Assembly: GCF_019331715.1 (NCBI RefSeq)
Contig: NZ_JAHBBG010000006.1
Span: 58,304-122,303, forward strand
DNA from: Bifidobacterium simiiventris
GTDB lineage: Bacteria; Actinomycetota; Actinomycetes; Actinomycetales; Bifidobacteriaceae
Reading direction: 5' to 3'
DNA length: 64,000 bases
The position numbers and the translations under genes are program-made. Positions 35,052-43,766 of the stretch are shown one piece after another (the stretch's first letter is position 1; every line of letters begins with the position of its first letter). The notes beneath the pieces were generated by a model. That model did not search any database. It was not told the origin of the DNA and saw only the letters and a list, made by a program, of their open reading frames with translations.

Positions 35052-35945
35052 TCATTCCGTCGCCGGCATCATTCTGCCACTGGTGGACACGACCTGCCCG
35101 ACGTTCATGCCCTCGCCGTACTTCTTGACGGAGTTGACCACGGAACGCAGGTTGAGCGGGGTGACGGTCACGTACGCCTGCGTGGTGGCAAGACTTTCGT
35201 GGCCGAGCAGTTCCTGCACGGCGCGGATGTCGCCGCCGGAGCTGATGTACGCGGCGGTCGCGAATCGGTGGCGCAGCGTGTGCGGAGAGCAGCCGGTCGC
35301 GCTCTGTATCCTGCGGTACACGGTGTCGCCGCACACCGGCCCCTTGCCGCTGGCGTGCGGGAACAGCCAGCCCTTGGGCGAGGCGAGGATCGCGTCGGCC
35401 AGCTCGTCGGTCAGCGGTACGATCCTGTCCTTCGCGCCCTTGCCGTGCACGATCAGGCTGCGCCCGGACAGGTCCTCGGTCACGTCCTCGCGGCGCACGA
35501 TCGCGATCTCCGCGCGGCGCAGACCGGCCTCGGCGGCGAGCATGACCATGAGCCGGGTCTGCCGGTCGGCGTCATGCAGCCCCTGGCCGACGGCGGTCTC
35601 CGGGGCCGGCACCTTGTGACGGGTCTCGCGCTTGATGGGCGGCAGGTCTTCGGCGGGATTGTCGGCGCGCAGGCCGGCCTTCTTGGCCCAGCCGAAGAAG
35701 TTGCGCACCGCGTTCATCGTCGAGCGGCGGGCCGCGTTCGACGGCGGGCGCACGATGTACGACTTGAGATCCGCCTGGACGATCTGCCACGGCGGCTTGT
35801 TCGTCAGCCTGGCAAGATCGGTGATCTTGTACCAGTAGTATCCGATGCTCCGCTCGCTCAGATTGCGGAAGCGCATATCCGCGACCCACTGGTCGAGCCA
35901 CGGTATCCAACTGTCCGGCGGCTGCCGGCGATCTTTGAACTCCAT
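35052..35945 (-). CDS. Tyrosine recombinase (integrase), copy 2
   Basis: 297 residues from the ATG at 35945 (AAGGGAG upstream). The N-terminal SAM-like domain resembles that of copy 1 (DQWVADMRFRNLSERSIGYYWY). Catalytic set: Arg in AEAGLRRAEIAIVRRED, Lys in HGKGAKDRIVPLTDE, H-x-x-R in HTLRHRFATAAY, LGHESLATTQAYVTV with the Tyr. It lies about 260 bases from the tRNA remnant that I take as attachment site, so this one probably performs integration and excision, with copy 1 as partner or duplicate. Confidence 0.92.
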   Translation of the reverse strand: MEFKDRRQPPDSWIPWLDQWVADMRFRNLSERSIGYYWYKITDLARLTNKPPWQIVQADLKSYIVRPPSNAARRSTMNAVRNFFGWAKKAGLRADNPAEDLPPIKRETRHKVPAPETAVGQGLHDADRQTRLMVMLAAEAGLRRAEIAIVRREDVTEDLSGRSLIVHGKGAKDRIVPLTDELADAILASPKGWLFPHASGKGPVCGDTVYRRIQSATGCSPHTLRHRFATAAYISSGGDIRAVQELLGHESLATTQAYVTVTPLNLRSVVNSVKKYGEGMNVGQVVSTSGRMMPATE

Positions 35946-36207
35946 GATCGCGTTCTCCCTTTTGCGACCCCGGCAAACCGCGCCGGACGCGGGGAACGAC
36001 ACCATGCCGGACCGCCCCGAGAAGGCGCCGCGGCGGCCCCTCGTCCAATCCGCTTAAATAAAAGCTTAAAAGGACGGGCGTGTCGCCTACGGCCGTATGG
36101 GCTTTCAAGGGACCGGTCAGTCCCGCTGAAACCCCAACGGTTCCAAGTGCTGTACACTGGTCTCACAACATAAGAAAGCCCCTATCGAATGACCGGAATC
36201 CGATTCG

Positions 36208-36248
36208 TTTAATTCGTGGGTTGTGGGTTCGAATCCCACGGGGGGCAC
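36208..36248 (+). other. Attachment-site remnant: 3' half of a tRNA-Lys gene
   Basis: The sequence from about 36208 to 36247 reads as the 3' half of a tRNA: anticodon-loop end TTAATTCG, variable loop, T stem GTGGG/CCCAC with TTCGAAT, acceptor 3' strand GGGGGGC and discriminator A. Upstream bases do not fold into a D arm or matching acceptor strand. A transcription terminator follows directly, as after an intact tRNA. This is what a tyrosine-integrase element leaves at the far junction after inserting into a tRNA gene. The intact gene, perhaps tRNA-Lys(CUU), should be left of the window. Confidence 0.65.
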
Positions 36249-36253
36249 GATAC

Positions 36254-36288
36254 AGGCCTTTGGAATCTCAATGATTCCAAAGGCCTTT
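36254..36288 (+). terminator. Terminator following the tRNA remnant
   Basis: A perfect 13-bp stem (36254-36266 with 36274-36286, AGGCCTTTGGAAT and its complement) with a seven-base loop and TTCT after it. It probably served the tRNA gene that was disrupted by the element. It can also act for the leftward msrAB gene from the other side. Confidence 0.7.
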
Positions 36289-36410
36289 CTCGTCCTGGCA
36301 CCGTCCGTCCGAGGCGGCACCATGCGGCATCAACGCAGATGCGGGATCCGGCTGCGCCCATAAACGGCTCCGGACGAATGGACCAAAACGAATCGGCGCA
36401 GCCGCAGCCG

Positions 36411-37364
36411 TTATCGCTCCTCGCCGTCGACGGCGGGGAGCCAGGCGGCGTAGCCTTCTTCGGCCATGCGCGAGCGCGGGACGAACCGCAGCGCGGCGGA
36501 GTTCATGCAATAGCGCAGGCCGCCGCGGTCGGCCGGGCCGTCGGTGAATACGTGGCCGAGATGGAGCTGCGTTTCGGCGGTGCGCACCTCGATACGATCG
36601 CGCCCCGGGATGCGATGGTCCTCGTGCTCGGTCAGCGAGTCCGCATCGATCGGCTTGCTGAACGCGGGCCAGCCGCAGCCGGAATCAAACTTGTCACGCG
36701 ACGAGAACAACGGCTTGCCACTGACGATGTCCACGTAGATACCCGGCTCGAATTCGTGATCATATTCGTTCACAAACGGTCGTTCGGTGGCGGCAAGCTG
36801 AGTGACCGCAAACTGTTCGAGCGTCAGATCCCAGATTTTCTCGACGTATTTTTGCCGGTTCTTCACATTCGCGATCGCAGCGATCGGAATGTGACAGTAA
36901 CCGCCGGGATTGTTGATCAGATAGTCCTGATGACGATCCTCAGCTGGATAGAAGTTGCGCAGCGGCTCGATCAGCACGGCCGGACGCTGCGGCTGACGGT
37001 CGACCAGCTGTTCAAGCGCGGCGATATATACCGCACGCTGCGAGTCGTCCGTGTAGAACATGCCGGTGCGGTACTGGCGACCGCGGTCCTCACCCTGCCG
37101 ATCGACGGAGAACGGGTCGATGATCTCGAGGAACAGCAGCGACAACGTGCGCAGGGTAACTCGCTCAGGATCAAAAACAACTTTGACGGTTTCGGCCGCA
37201 TCAGTATCGCCTGAGCACACTTGCTCATAGGTGGGCGATTCCGTTCGCGACTGAGCATAACCGACCGTTGTGTCGATCACGCCATCCACATTCTGGAAGT
37301 ACCGTTCCAATCCCCAGAAACATCCGCCTGCAAAATATGCCGTCTGCGTATTGCTCTCGCTCAT
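36411..37364 (-). CDS. msrAB: Bifunctional methionine sulfoxide reductase MsrA-MsrB
   Basis: 317 residues. The MsrA domain (about 5-165) has the catalytic GGCFWG (13-18) and '[17 protein letters not shown]'. The MsrB domain (about 175-310) has SGCGWPAF and the catalytic Cys in [11 protein letters not shown]. MsrA reduces the S and MsrB the R form of methionine sulfoxide, so the fusion repairs both. MsrB normally binds zinc through two CxxC pairs, which I do not see; such zinc-free MsrB forms are common. No signal peptide, so it is cytoplasmic. It reads as chromosomal, just beyond the element junction. Confidence 0.95.
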   Translation of the reverse strand: MSESNTQTAYFAGGCFWGLERYFQNVDGVIDTTVGYAQSRTESPTYEQVCSGDTDAAETVKVVFDPERVTLRTLSLLFLEIIDPFSVDRQGEDRGRQYRTGMFYTDDSQRAVYIAALEQLVDRQPQRPAVLIEPLRNFYPAEDRHQDYLINNPGGYCHIPIAAIANVKNRQKYVEKIWDLTLEQFAVTQLAATERPFVNEYDHEFEPGIYVDIVSGKPLFSSRDKFDSGCGWPAFSKPIDADSLTEHEDHRIPGRDRIEVRTAETQLHLGHVFTDGPADRGGLRYCMNSAALRFVPRSRMAEEGYAAWLPAVDGEER

Positions 37365-37543
37365 GCGGCTTACGTTACCCCACGCTCCGTATCGCCGCGC
37401 GGCAGAAACCGCTCGCCGAGCACACGTTCAGTGAGCGGTTTTCACCACGAAAAGACAATGTGATTTATCTGACAATGACGAGTTCCAGCCGACCGGACAG
37501 CCGCCGTCTGCATGCGACACACTTACTGCCGACACGATTCCAA

Positions 37544-37619
37544 CCACTACATCTAGTGCCGACACGCTCGACACGCCACAAGAACTAGTGGTTACGAAGG
37601 AAACATCGAGTTGTACTAT
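37544..37619 (+). promoter_or_regulatory. Paired NrdR boxes and promoter of the nrd operon
   Basis: Two 16-bp NrdR-type palindromes: CCACTACATCTAGTGC at 37544-37559 and CCACAAGAACTAGTGG at 37576-37591. Their starts are 32 bases apart, three helical turns, the classic arrangement for the NrdR repressor. TACTAT at 37614-37619 fits a -10, and the second box overlaps the -35 position. Binding of NrdR would shut off ribonucleotide reductase synthesis when dATP is high. nrdR itself is not in the window. Confidence 0.85.
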
Positions 37620-37693
37620 TGGTCAACTGTCACCGACCGCGTAACGAACCACAGGGGTACACGGGACTCACTCGATACGAAATGGAGGCAACC

Positions 37694-37993
37694 ATGACCG
37701 TCACCGTCTTCACCAAGCCGCGCTGCCCGCAGTGCGATGCCACCAAGCGCCAGCTCACCAAGCTCGGCATCCCGTTCGAGACCGTCGACCTGTCCGAAAA
37801 CCCCTCCACGCTCGAGCAGTTGCAGCGTGCGGGCTTCAAGCAGGCCCCGGTCGTGATCGCCCCGGATCATTCCTGGACCGGATATCGCCCGGATCTGATC
37901 CGAACGCTGGCGAAGTCGATCGCCGCCCAGTCCGTCGCCGAGCATGACATCATTTCGGCGTCGACCGCCGATCAGCGCGTGCTGGCCGCATAG
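37694..37993 (+). CDS. nrdH: NrdH-redoxin
   Basis: 99 residues. Thioredoxin-fold glutaredoxin-like protein with the redox motif CPQC (near residues 11-14) and the NrdH signature '[20 protein letters not shown]'. It supplies electrons from thioredoxin reductase to the class Ib ribonucleotide reductase NrdEF. GGAGG lies just upstream of the ATG at 37694. The C-terminal tail of about 20 residues beyond the fold is longer than in E. coli NrdH. First gene of nrdHIEF. Confidence 0.95.
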   Translation: MTVTVFTKPRCPQCDATKRQLTKLGIPFETVDLSENPSTLEQLQRAGFKQAPVVIAPDHSWTGYRPDLIRTLAKSIAAQSVAEHDIISASTADQRVLAA

Positions 37994-38222
37994 CCGGCCG
38001 CAAGCGAAACATACAGCCCGTCATCGTCGCGTCATACCCCGCCGATCGCGAACACCGGATACACGGCAACGCATCCCCGTCCCGCGCCACCAGCCCGCCA
38101 TCCGTCGCACGACGCAATCATCAATAACTGATCACCAATCACCGAGTGATCACATATCATCCCGACGATCACGCTCCGCACACCAATTCGGCACGATCAT
38201 CACCGACCCATCAACTCATCAC

Positions 38223-38705
38223 ATGAGCAGCACAGCATCATCACAGAGCAATCAACTTCGATCAGATGAACGCCATGCCGGCGCGGTCGTCTACTTCTCC
38301 TCCGCATCCGAGAACACCACCCGGTTCGTGGAAAGCTGCCGGTTCGACGAACTGGACATCGCGACCTACCGCATCCCACTGCGCCCCGGTGACGAGCCAC
38401 TCGCCGTACGCCAGCCGTACGTGCTGATCGTGCCGACCTACGGCGGAGGGGTCGTCGCGAAGGCAGTACCGCCGCAGGTCAAACGGTTCCTCAACGATCC
38501 GGACAACCGTGCATGGATCCGCGGCGTGATCGCCTCCGGCAACACGAACTTCGGCGAAGCGTACGGCGCGGCAGGCCGCATCGTCTCCGCGAAATGCAAG
38601 GTGCCGCTGCTGTTCACATTCGAGCTCATGGGAACCCCCGAGGACGTGCGCAAGACGCGAGACGGACTCTCCCGGTTCTTCTCGACCCTCGGCGAGCTCG
38701 GCTAG
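38223..38705 (+). CDS. nrdI: NrdI flavodoxin-like protein
   Basis: 160 residues. '[16 protein letters not shown]' binds FMN phosphate, and '[23 protein letters not shown]' and '[18 protein letters not shown]' are characteristic of NrdI. It provides the oxidant that builds the dimanganese-tyrosyl radical cofactor of NrdF. The ATG at 38223 gives a short extra N-terminus (about 20 residues) before the fold. The 229 bases after nrdH hold no gene. Confidence 0.95.
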   Translation: MSSTASSQSNQLRSDERHAGAVVYFSSASENTTRFVESCRFDELDIATYRIPLRPGDEPLAVRQPYVLIVPTYGGGVVAKAVPPQVKRFLNDPDNRAWIRGVIASGNTNFGEAYGAAGRIVSAKCKVPLLFTFELMGTPEDVRKTRDGLSRFFSTLGELG

Positions 38706-38713
38706 CCGGATCC

Positions 38714-38899
38714 GCGTCCGTTTCCCGCTGAGAGGTACGCGTCCTAGTGAAAAACGGACGCAAACGCGTCATCCGGCGTCCGGTTTCCGCCAGGAACCGC
38801 CCATCCTTGAAGCAAACGGACGCAAACACATCGCCGAACGTCCGTTTCCGGCGAGAAGGCACACAATCCTAACGAAAACCGGACGCCGTCATCAGCCGC
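38714..38899. repeat. Three tandem 62-bp repeats between nrdI and nrdE
   Basis: Degenerate units start at 38714, 38776 and 38838, each exactly 62 bases after the last. Each has GCGTCCGTTTCC at its start and AAACGGACGC about 40 bases later, complementary segments, so each unit can form a stem-loop. Between them are common bits such as GAAAAC or CATCCTTGA. No reading frame fits, and they sit within the operon between nrdI and nrdE. Confidence 0.8.
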
Positions 38900-38980
38900 C
38901 AGACACCGAACGCCCGCCGACAACCAAGACCGCCGTCTCCGCCCCCATCCATCCCATCCACGACCCACGAAAGATCATCC

Positions 38981-41122
38981 ATGACCACCTACGACCCGTC
39001 CACCGACTACCACGCGCTCAACGCGATGCTCAACCTGTACGACGAGCACCACCGCATCCAGTTCGACAAGGACAAGGAAGCCGAACGCGCGTACGTCGCC
39101 AGCGAGATCGAGCCGAACACACGCCGCTTCGACTCCACGGCCGAGCGTCTCGCCTACCTGATCGATAACCAGTACTACGAGGCCCGCGTCTTCGAGCAGT
39201 ACTCCCCCGAGTTCCTCGACACGTTCTACACCCGCGCGGCCGCGAGCAACTACGAGTTCGAAACGTTCCTCGGCGCGTTCAAGTTCTTCCGTTCCTACGC
39301 GCTCAAATCGTTCGACGGCAAGCAGTACCTCGAGGACTTCCCGCAGCGCTGCGCCGCGGTCGCGCTCGCGCTGGCCGCCGGCGACGAGCACGCAGCAATC
39401 AGCTACCTCGACGAGATGATCGCCGGCCGCTTCCAGCCGGCCACCCCGACGTTCCTCAACCTCGGCAAGGCGCAGCGCGGCGAGCCGGTCAGCTGCTTCC
39501 TCGTGCGCATCGAAGACAACATGGAGTCGATCTCGCGCGGCATCAACGCGGCCCTGCAGCTGTCGAAGCGCGGCGGCGGCGTGGCCCTGCTGCTGAGCAA
39601 CCTGCGCGAGCTCGGCGCACCGATCAAGCACATCGAAAACCAGTCGAGCGGCGTCGTGCCGGTCATGAAACTGCTCGAGGACTCGTTCTCGTACGCGAAC
39701 CAGCTCGGCGCGCGCCAGGGCGCGGGCGCGGTCTACCTGAGCGCGCACCACCCCGACATCATGCGATTCCTCGACACCAAGCGCGAGAACGCGGACGAGA
39801 AGATCCGCATCAAGTCGCTCGCGCTCGGCGTGGTCGTGCCCGACATCACGTTCGAGCTCGCCAAGCAGAAGGCACAGATGGCGCTGTTCAGCCCGTACGA
39901 CGTCGAACGCGTGTACGGCAAGCCATTCGCCGACGTGCCGATCAGCGAGAACTACGAGAAGATGGTCGCGGACGATCGCATCAAGAAGACCTACATCGAC
40001 GCGCGCAAGTTCTTCACAACCCTCGCCGAGCTGCAGTTCGAGTCCGGCTACCCATACATCGTGTTCGAGGACACCGTCAACCGCGCCAACCCGATCGACG
40101 GCCGCGTGACCATGTCGAACCTGTGCTCCGAAATCCTGCAGGTGCAGGAGCCGAGTGCCTACAACGAGGACCTCACCTACGCGCACGTCGGCCGCGACAT
40201 CTCCTGCAACCTCGGCTCGCTCAACATCGCCAAGGCGATGGACGGCGGCCTCGCGGGCACGGTCGAAACGGCGATCCGCGCGCTCACGTCCGTCGCCGAG
40301 CAGACCAGCATCAACGCGGTGCCGTCGATCCGCCGCGCCAACGAGGAGGGCCACGCGATCGGCCTCGGCCAGATGAACCTGCACGGCTTCCTCGCGCGCG
40401 AAGGCATCCAGTACGGTTCCGACGAGGCGCTCGACTTCACCGACATGTACTTCATGACCGTCGCCTACCATGCCTACCGCGCGTCGCACGACCTCGCGGT
40501 GAGCCGCGGCCGCGCGTTCGTCGGCTTCGAGCGTTCCGCGTACGCGAAGCCGGCCGGTCAGGGCAACTATTTCGACAAGTATACCGATGGACGTCGCTCG
40601 CTAGAGCCGCGCACCGCCCGCGTGCGCGACCTGTTCGCGAAGTACGGCGTCGCGATCCCGACCGTCGCCGACTGGGAGGCGCTGCGCGACGCGATCCTCG
40701 CCGACGGCATCTACAACCAGAACCTGCAGGCCGTGCCGCCGACCGGATCGATCTCGTACATCAACCACAGCACGTCGTCGATCCACCCGATCGTCTCCAA
40801 GATCGAGATCCGCAAGGAAGGCAAGATCGGCCGCATGTACTACCCCGCGCCGTACATGACGAACGAGAACCTCGAGTATTTCAAGGACGCGTACGAGATC
40901 GGCTGGAAGGCGATCGTCGACACGTACGCGGAGGCGACGCAGCACGTCGACCAAGGCCTCTCGCTCACGCTGTTCTTCCCCGACACGGCCACCACGCGCG
41001 ACGTGAACAAGGCGCAGATCTACGCGTGGCGCAAGGGCATCAAGACCTTGTACTACATCCGCATCCGCCAGCAGGCCCTTGAAGGCACCGAGGTCCAGGG
41101 CTGCGTCTCCTGCATGCTCTGA
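38981..41122 (+). CDS. nrdE: Class Ib ribonucleoside-diphosphate reductase alpha subunit
   Basis: 713 residues. Catalytic subunit that reduces ribonucleoside diphosphates. Redox Cys in PVSCFLV, the NrdE loop 'LCSEILQ' with the second Cys, the active-site radical region, and the C-terminal Cys pair in GCVSCML that is re-reduced by NrdH. No N-terminal ATP cone, as expected for class Ib. The ribosome-binding site (GAAAGA) is weak. It follows the 62-bp repeat array and precedes nrdF by 138 bases. Confidence 0.97.
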   Translation: MTTYDPSTDYHALNAMLNLYDEHHRIQFDKDKEAERAYVASEIEPNTRRFDSTAERLAYLIDNQYYEARVFEQYSPEFLDTFYTRAAASNYEFETFLGAFKFFRSYALKSFDGKQYLEDFPQRCAAVALALAAGDEHAAISYLDEMIAGRFQPATPTFLNLGKAQRGEPVSCFLVRIEDNMESISRGINAALQLSKRGGGVALLLSNLRELGAPIKHIENQSSGVVPVMKLLEDSFSYANQLGARQGAGAVYLSAHHPDIMRFLDTKRENADEKIRIKSLALGVVVPDITFELAKQKAQMALFSPYDVERVYGKPFADVPISENYEKMVADDRIKKTYIDARKFFTTLAELQFESGYPYIVFEDTVNRANPIDGRVTMSNLCSEILQVQEPSAYNEDLTYAHVGRDISCNLGSLNIAKAMDGGLAGTVETAIRALTSVAEQTSINAVPSIRRANEEGHAIGLGQMNLHGFLAREGIQYGSDEALDFTDMYFMTVAYHAYRASHDLAVSRGRAFVGFERSAYAKPAGQGNYFDKYTDGRRSLEPRTARVRDLFAKYGVAIPTVADWEALRDAILADGIYNQNLQAVPPTGSISYINHSTSSIHPIVSKIEIRKEGKIGRMYYPAPYMTNENLEYFKDAYEIGWKAIVDTYAEATQHVDQGLSLTLFFPDTATTRDVNKAQIYAWRKGIKTLYYIRIRQQALEGTEVQGCVSCML

Positions 41123-41151
41123 TGGTGCGTTATCCGCGTTGCTCCTCGGTC

Positions 41152-41168
41152 GCGGTACTGAGTACCGC
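41152..41168 (+). repeat. Palindromic hairpin between nrdE and nrdF
   Basis: GCGGTACT (41152-41159) pairs perfectly with AGTACCGC (41161-41168) around one base; a weaker outer stem extends to about 41121 and 41212 (TGATG-TGCG / CGCACGCATCA). It lacks a T run. It could stabilise the nrdE end of the mRNA or help set the ratio of alpha to beta subunits. Confidence 0.5.
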
Positions 41169-41245
41169 TTCCCTCGGTGCGCCTTGATACCGCACGCATC
41201 AGAGCGCACACGCCCAATCATGATCATCATCGGAAACAAGAATGA

Positions 41246-42253
<1,008 letters not shown>

Positions 42254-42262
42254 TCGTTTCAG

Positions 42263-42291
42263 GCTCGCAGGGATTCTCCTGCGAGCTTTTT
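42263..42291 (+). terminator. Terminator of the nrdHIEF operon
   Basis: GCTCGCAGG (42263-42271) pairs with CCTGCGAGC (42278-42286), followed by TTTTT. It starts 10 bases after the nrdF stop. Confidence 0.9.
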
Positions 42292-42365
42292 CTGCGGACT
42301 CTACGGCATAGGTATGGCTAGAGGCGGTCTTGCAGCCAACGGTACACCGACATGCTGCATACCAG

Positions 42366-43025
42366 TCAGCGCACGATAAGCACGCTGTTGCGCTGGTCGT
42401 AGGTGCAATGCTCGTCGAGCGGGACGCCGTCGAGATCGTCGGTCGCGTATTGCCGGGCGCAGGCAAGACGCGTGCCCGGGTCGACGGCATCGCGGCCGAC
42501 GACCCGTAAACGGCCGTTGCTCACCTGCATGATCGTCCAGCATACGTCGGCCTCGCCGCCGACCCACTCCAACACGGTGAACACCCGCGTGAGATCGGCC
42601 GGAAACACGATCATCGATACCCTAAAATCCGGCTCCCCGAGTTCGAGATCGCTGTTGTCGTGCGGCTTGCGAACCAAGCGGAACGGGAAATCCTCGCCGG
42701 TACACACACCCAACGCGGCGCGTGGCAACAAGGCCGACGCGGAACGCCACGCCGCATACCATGCCACAGCCAACGCGATGCAACCGATCGCAGCACCTCC
42801 GTATTCCCACAGCACGATGTCGCCGAGGAACGACGCAACCGCAGCGGTGTGCGACGACCATAGATAGGCGCCGCAAGACAGTCCGATCGTCATCACCACG
42901 AGCAATGGCCCGAACGTTCGCCATAATCTCCGGCGGATCAGCCTGCGCACGAGCTGGCGGCTCCCTTGCCATTCCCCGAGCGCGGCTGTGGCCCGCGACT
43001 CCCGATGCACGACAGCGTTTCCCAT
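42366..43025 (-). CDS. Two-helix membrane protein, unknown function
   Basis: 219 residues. Two membrane helices (about 40-58 and 75-95) precede a soluble domain (about 100-219) with short beta-rich blocks (FRVSMIVFPADLTRVFTVLEW, NGRLRVVGRDAVDPG). I recognise no family; the RDF/PH-like spacing is suggestive but weak. TATAGT lies only eight bases before the ATG on the minus strand and there is no ribosome-binding site, so its mRNA may be leaderless. It faces the nrd terminator. Confidence 0.6.
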   Translation of the reverse strand: MGNAVVHRESRATAALGEWQGSRQLVRRLIRRRLWRTFGPLLVVMTIGLSCGAYLWSSHTAAVASFLGDIVLWEYGGAAIGCIALAVAWYAAWRSASALLPRAALGVCTGEDFPFRLVRKPHDNSDLELGEPDFRVSMIVFPADLTRVFTVLEWVGGEADVCWTIMQVSNGRLRVVGRDAVDPGTRLACARQYATDDLDGVPLDEHCTYDQRNSVLIVR

Positions 43026-43082
43026 GCTTTTACTATAGGCACGGATTGTGCGGCAGACCCGGTAACGCTCCGTCGGGAACGC

Positions 43083-43766
43083 TCATGCCGATTCGGGCAA
43101 CTGCTCCCATGCCGGCAGATGGTGCAGCGCACGGACGATGTTGCACTGGGCGAGCAGGTCGCCTTCGGCCGCGCACATGGTGGGGTACCACATGCGATGG
43201 CGCAGTCTGGCGGCCACGCCCCTGCCTGAGCCACCGCGCAACAGTACCGTCTCGCTGCTGCCGTACTGGAAATGCAGGTGACTGAGCAGCCCGCCGCTTG
43301 CGAGCGCGGCGCGTTCCGGCATCGGATCCATCGCGATAAGCACGCGGAACGGGCTGCCGGCCGGCGCAGAGTCGGCGTGGAAAACGTAACACGGCTTGCC
43401 TTCGAGTCCACGGTCGATCATGTGGTCGAATTGGTAGGCGTAGCGGCCGATCACCGTGGATTCGTCGCTGCGCCATTCGAGCGCGAACCCGTTGCCCGCG
43501 TTCTCGCCGTATTCCAGCGGTTCGATATGCCATCCGGCGATCGGCACATGCCGGTTTTCGCGGCCGGTGGTGCGGCAGGCCCAGCGCCAGAACCGGCGGA
43601 TGCTGCCGCCGAAGAACGGGAGCATGAGCGAGAATCCGGATCGCCGGCCGCGCATCGCCGCCTCGGAATCGGCCCACGCGCGTTCGATAGCGGGGTCGTG
43701 GCTGTCGATGAGCTGCTCAAAGCTGATCCAGTCGCCGATCCATTCGGTCGGGTCAAAAGTGGTCAT
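43083..43766 (-). CDS. ZinT-like domain protein at the end of the ECF operon
   Basis: 227 residues without signal peptide. Its layout matches ZinT/YodA: an N-terminal 'EWIGDWISFEQLIDS' (ZinT: DWxGxWqSvyp), then strands with 'GRYAYQFDHMIDRGLEGKPCYVFHAD', then LSHLHFQYGS and HRMWYPTM (ZinT: HFHIFMG and WPTYYP). The H-x-H pair of ZinT is kept, the earlier His of the SDH motif is not. ZinT proteins bind zinc or cadmium in the periplasm or on the surface, so a cytosolic version is odd. It overlaps the ECF ATPase stop by four bases. Assignment rests on motif order, not on computed similarity. Confidence 0.55.
   Translation of the reverse strand: MTTFDPTEWIGDWISFEQLIDSHDPAIERAWADSEAAMRGRRSGFSLMLPFFGGSIRRFWRWACRTTGRENRHVPIAGWHIEPLEYGENAGNGFALEWRSDESTVIGRYAYQFDHMIDRGLEGKPCYVFHADSAPAGSPFRVLIAMDPMPERAALASGGLLSHLHFQYGSSETVLLRGGSGRGVAARLRHRMWYPTMCAAEGDLLAQCNIVRALHHLPAWEQLPESA

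Larger units (their letters stand above)
36006..36410. other. Junction region between element and chromosome
   Basis: This 405-base gap contains the second integrase's leader (36006-36060, GC-rich), the tRNA remnant and its terminator, and otherwise no gene I can support. TACACT at 36152 could be part of a promoter. A short open frame across the tRNA remnant is not credible as a protein. Confidence 0.5.

Noticed and set aside
36178..36247. A complete tRNA gene at the right element junction
   Set aside because: The 3' half fits, but the 5' half has no D arm and its acceptor strand does not pair well. It is better read as a remnant at an attachment site.
36080..36274. Short coding frame across the tRNA remnant
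   Set aside because: It runs through the T arm of the remnant, has no ribosome-binding site and no family pattern.
38714..38899. A CRISPR array between nrdI and nrdE
   Set aside because: Only three contiguous degenerate units with internal complementarity, no alternation of constant repeats and unique spacers, and no cas gene.
38975..40489. Open frame of about 500 codons opposite nrdE on the minus strand
   Set aside because: Composition is a shadow (Val, Glu, Arg runs) and nrdE on the plus strand is unambiguous.
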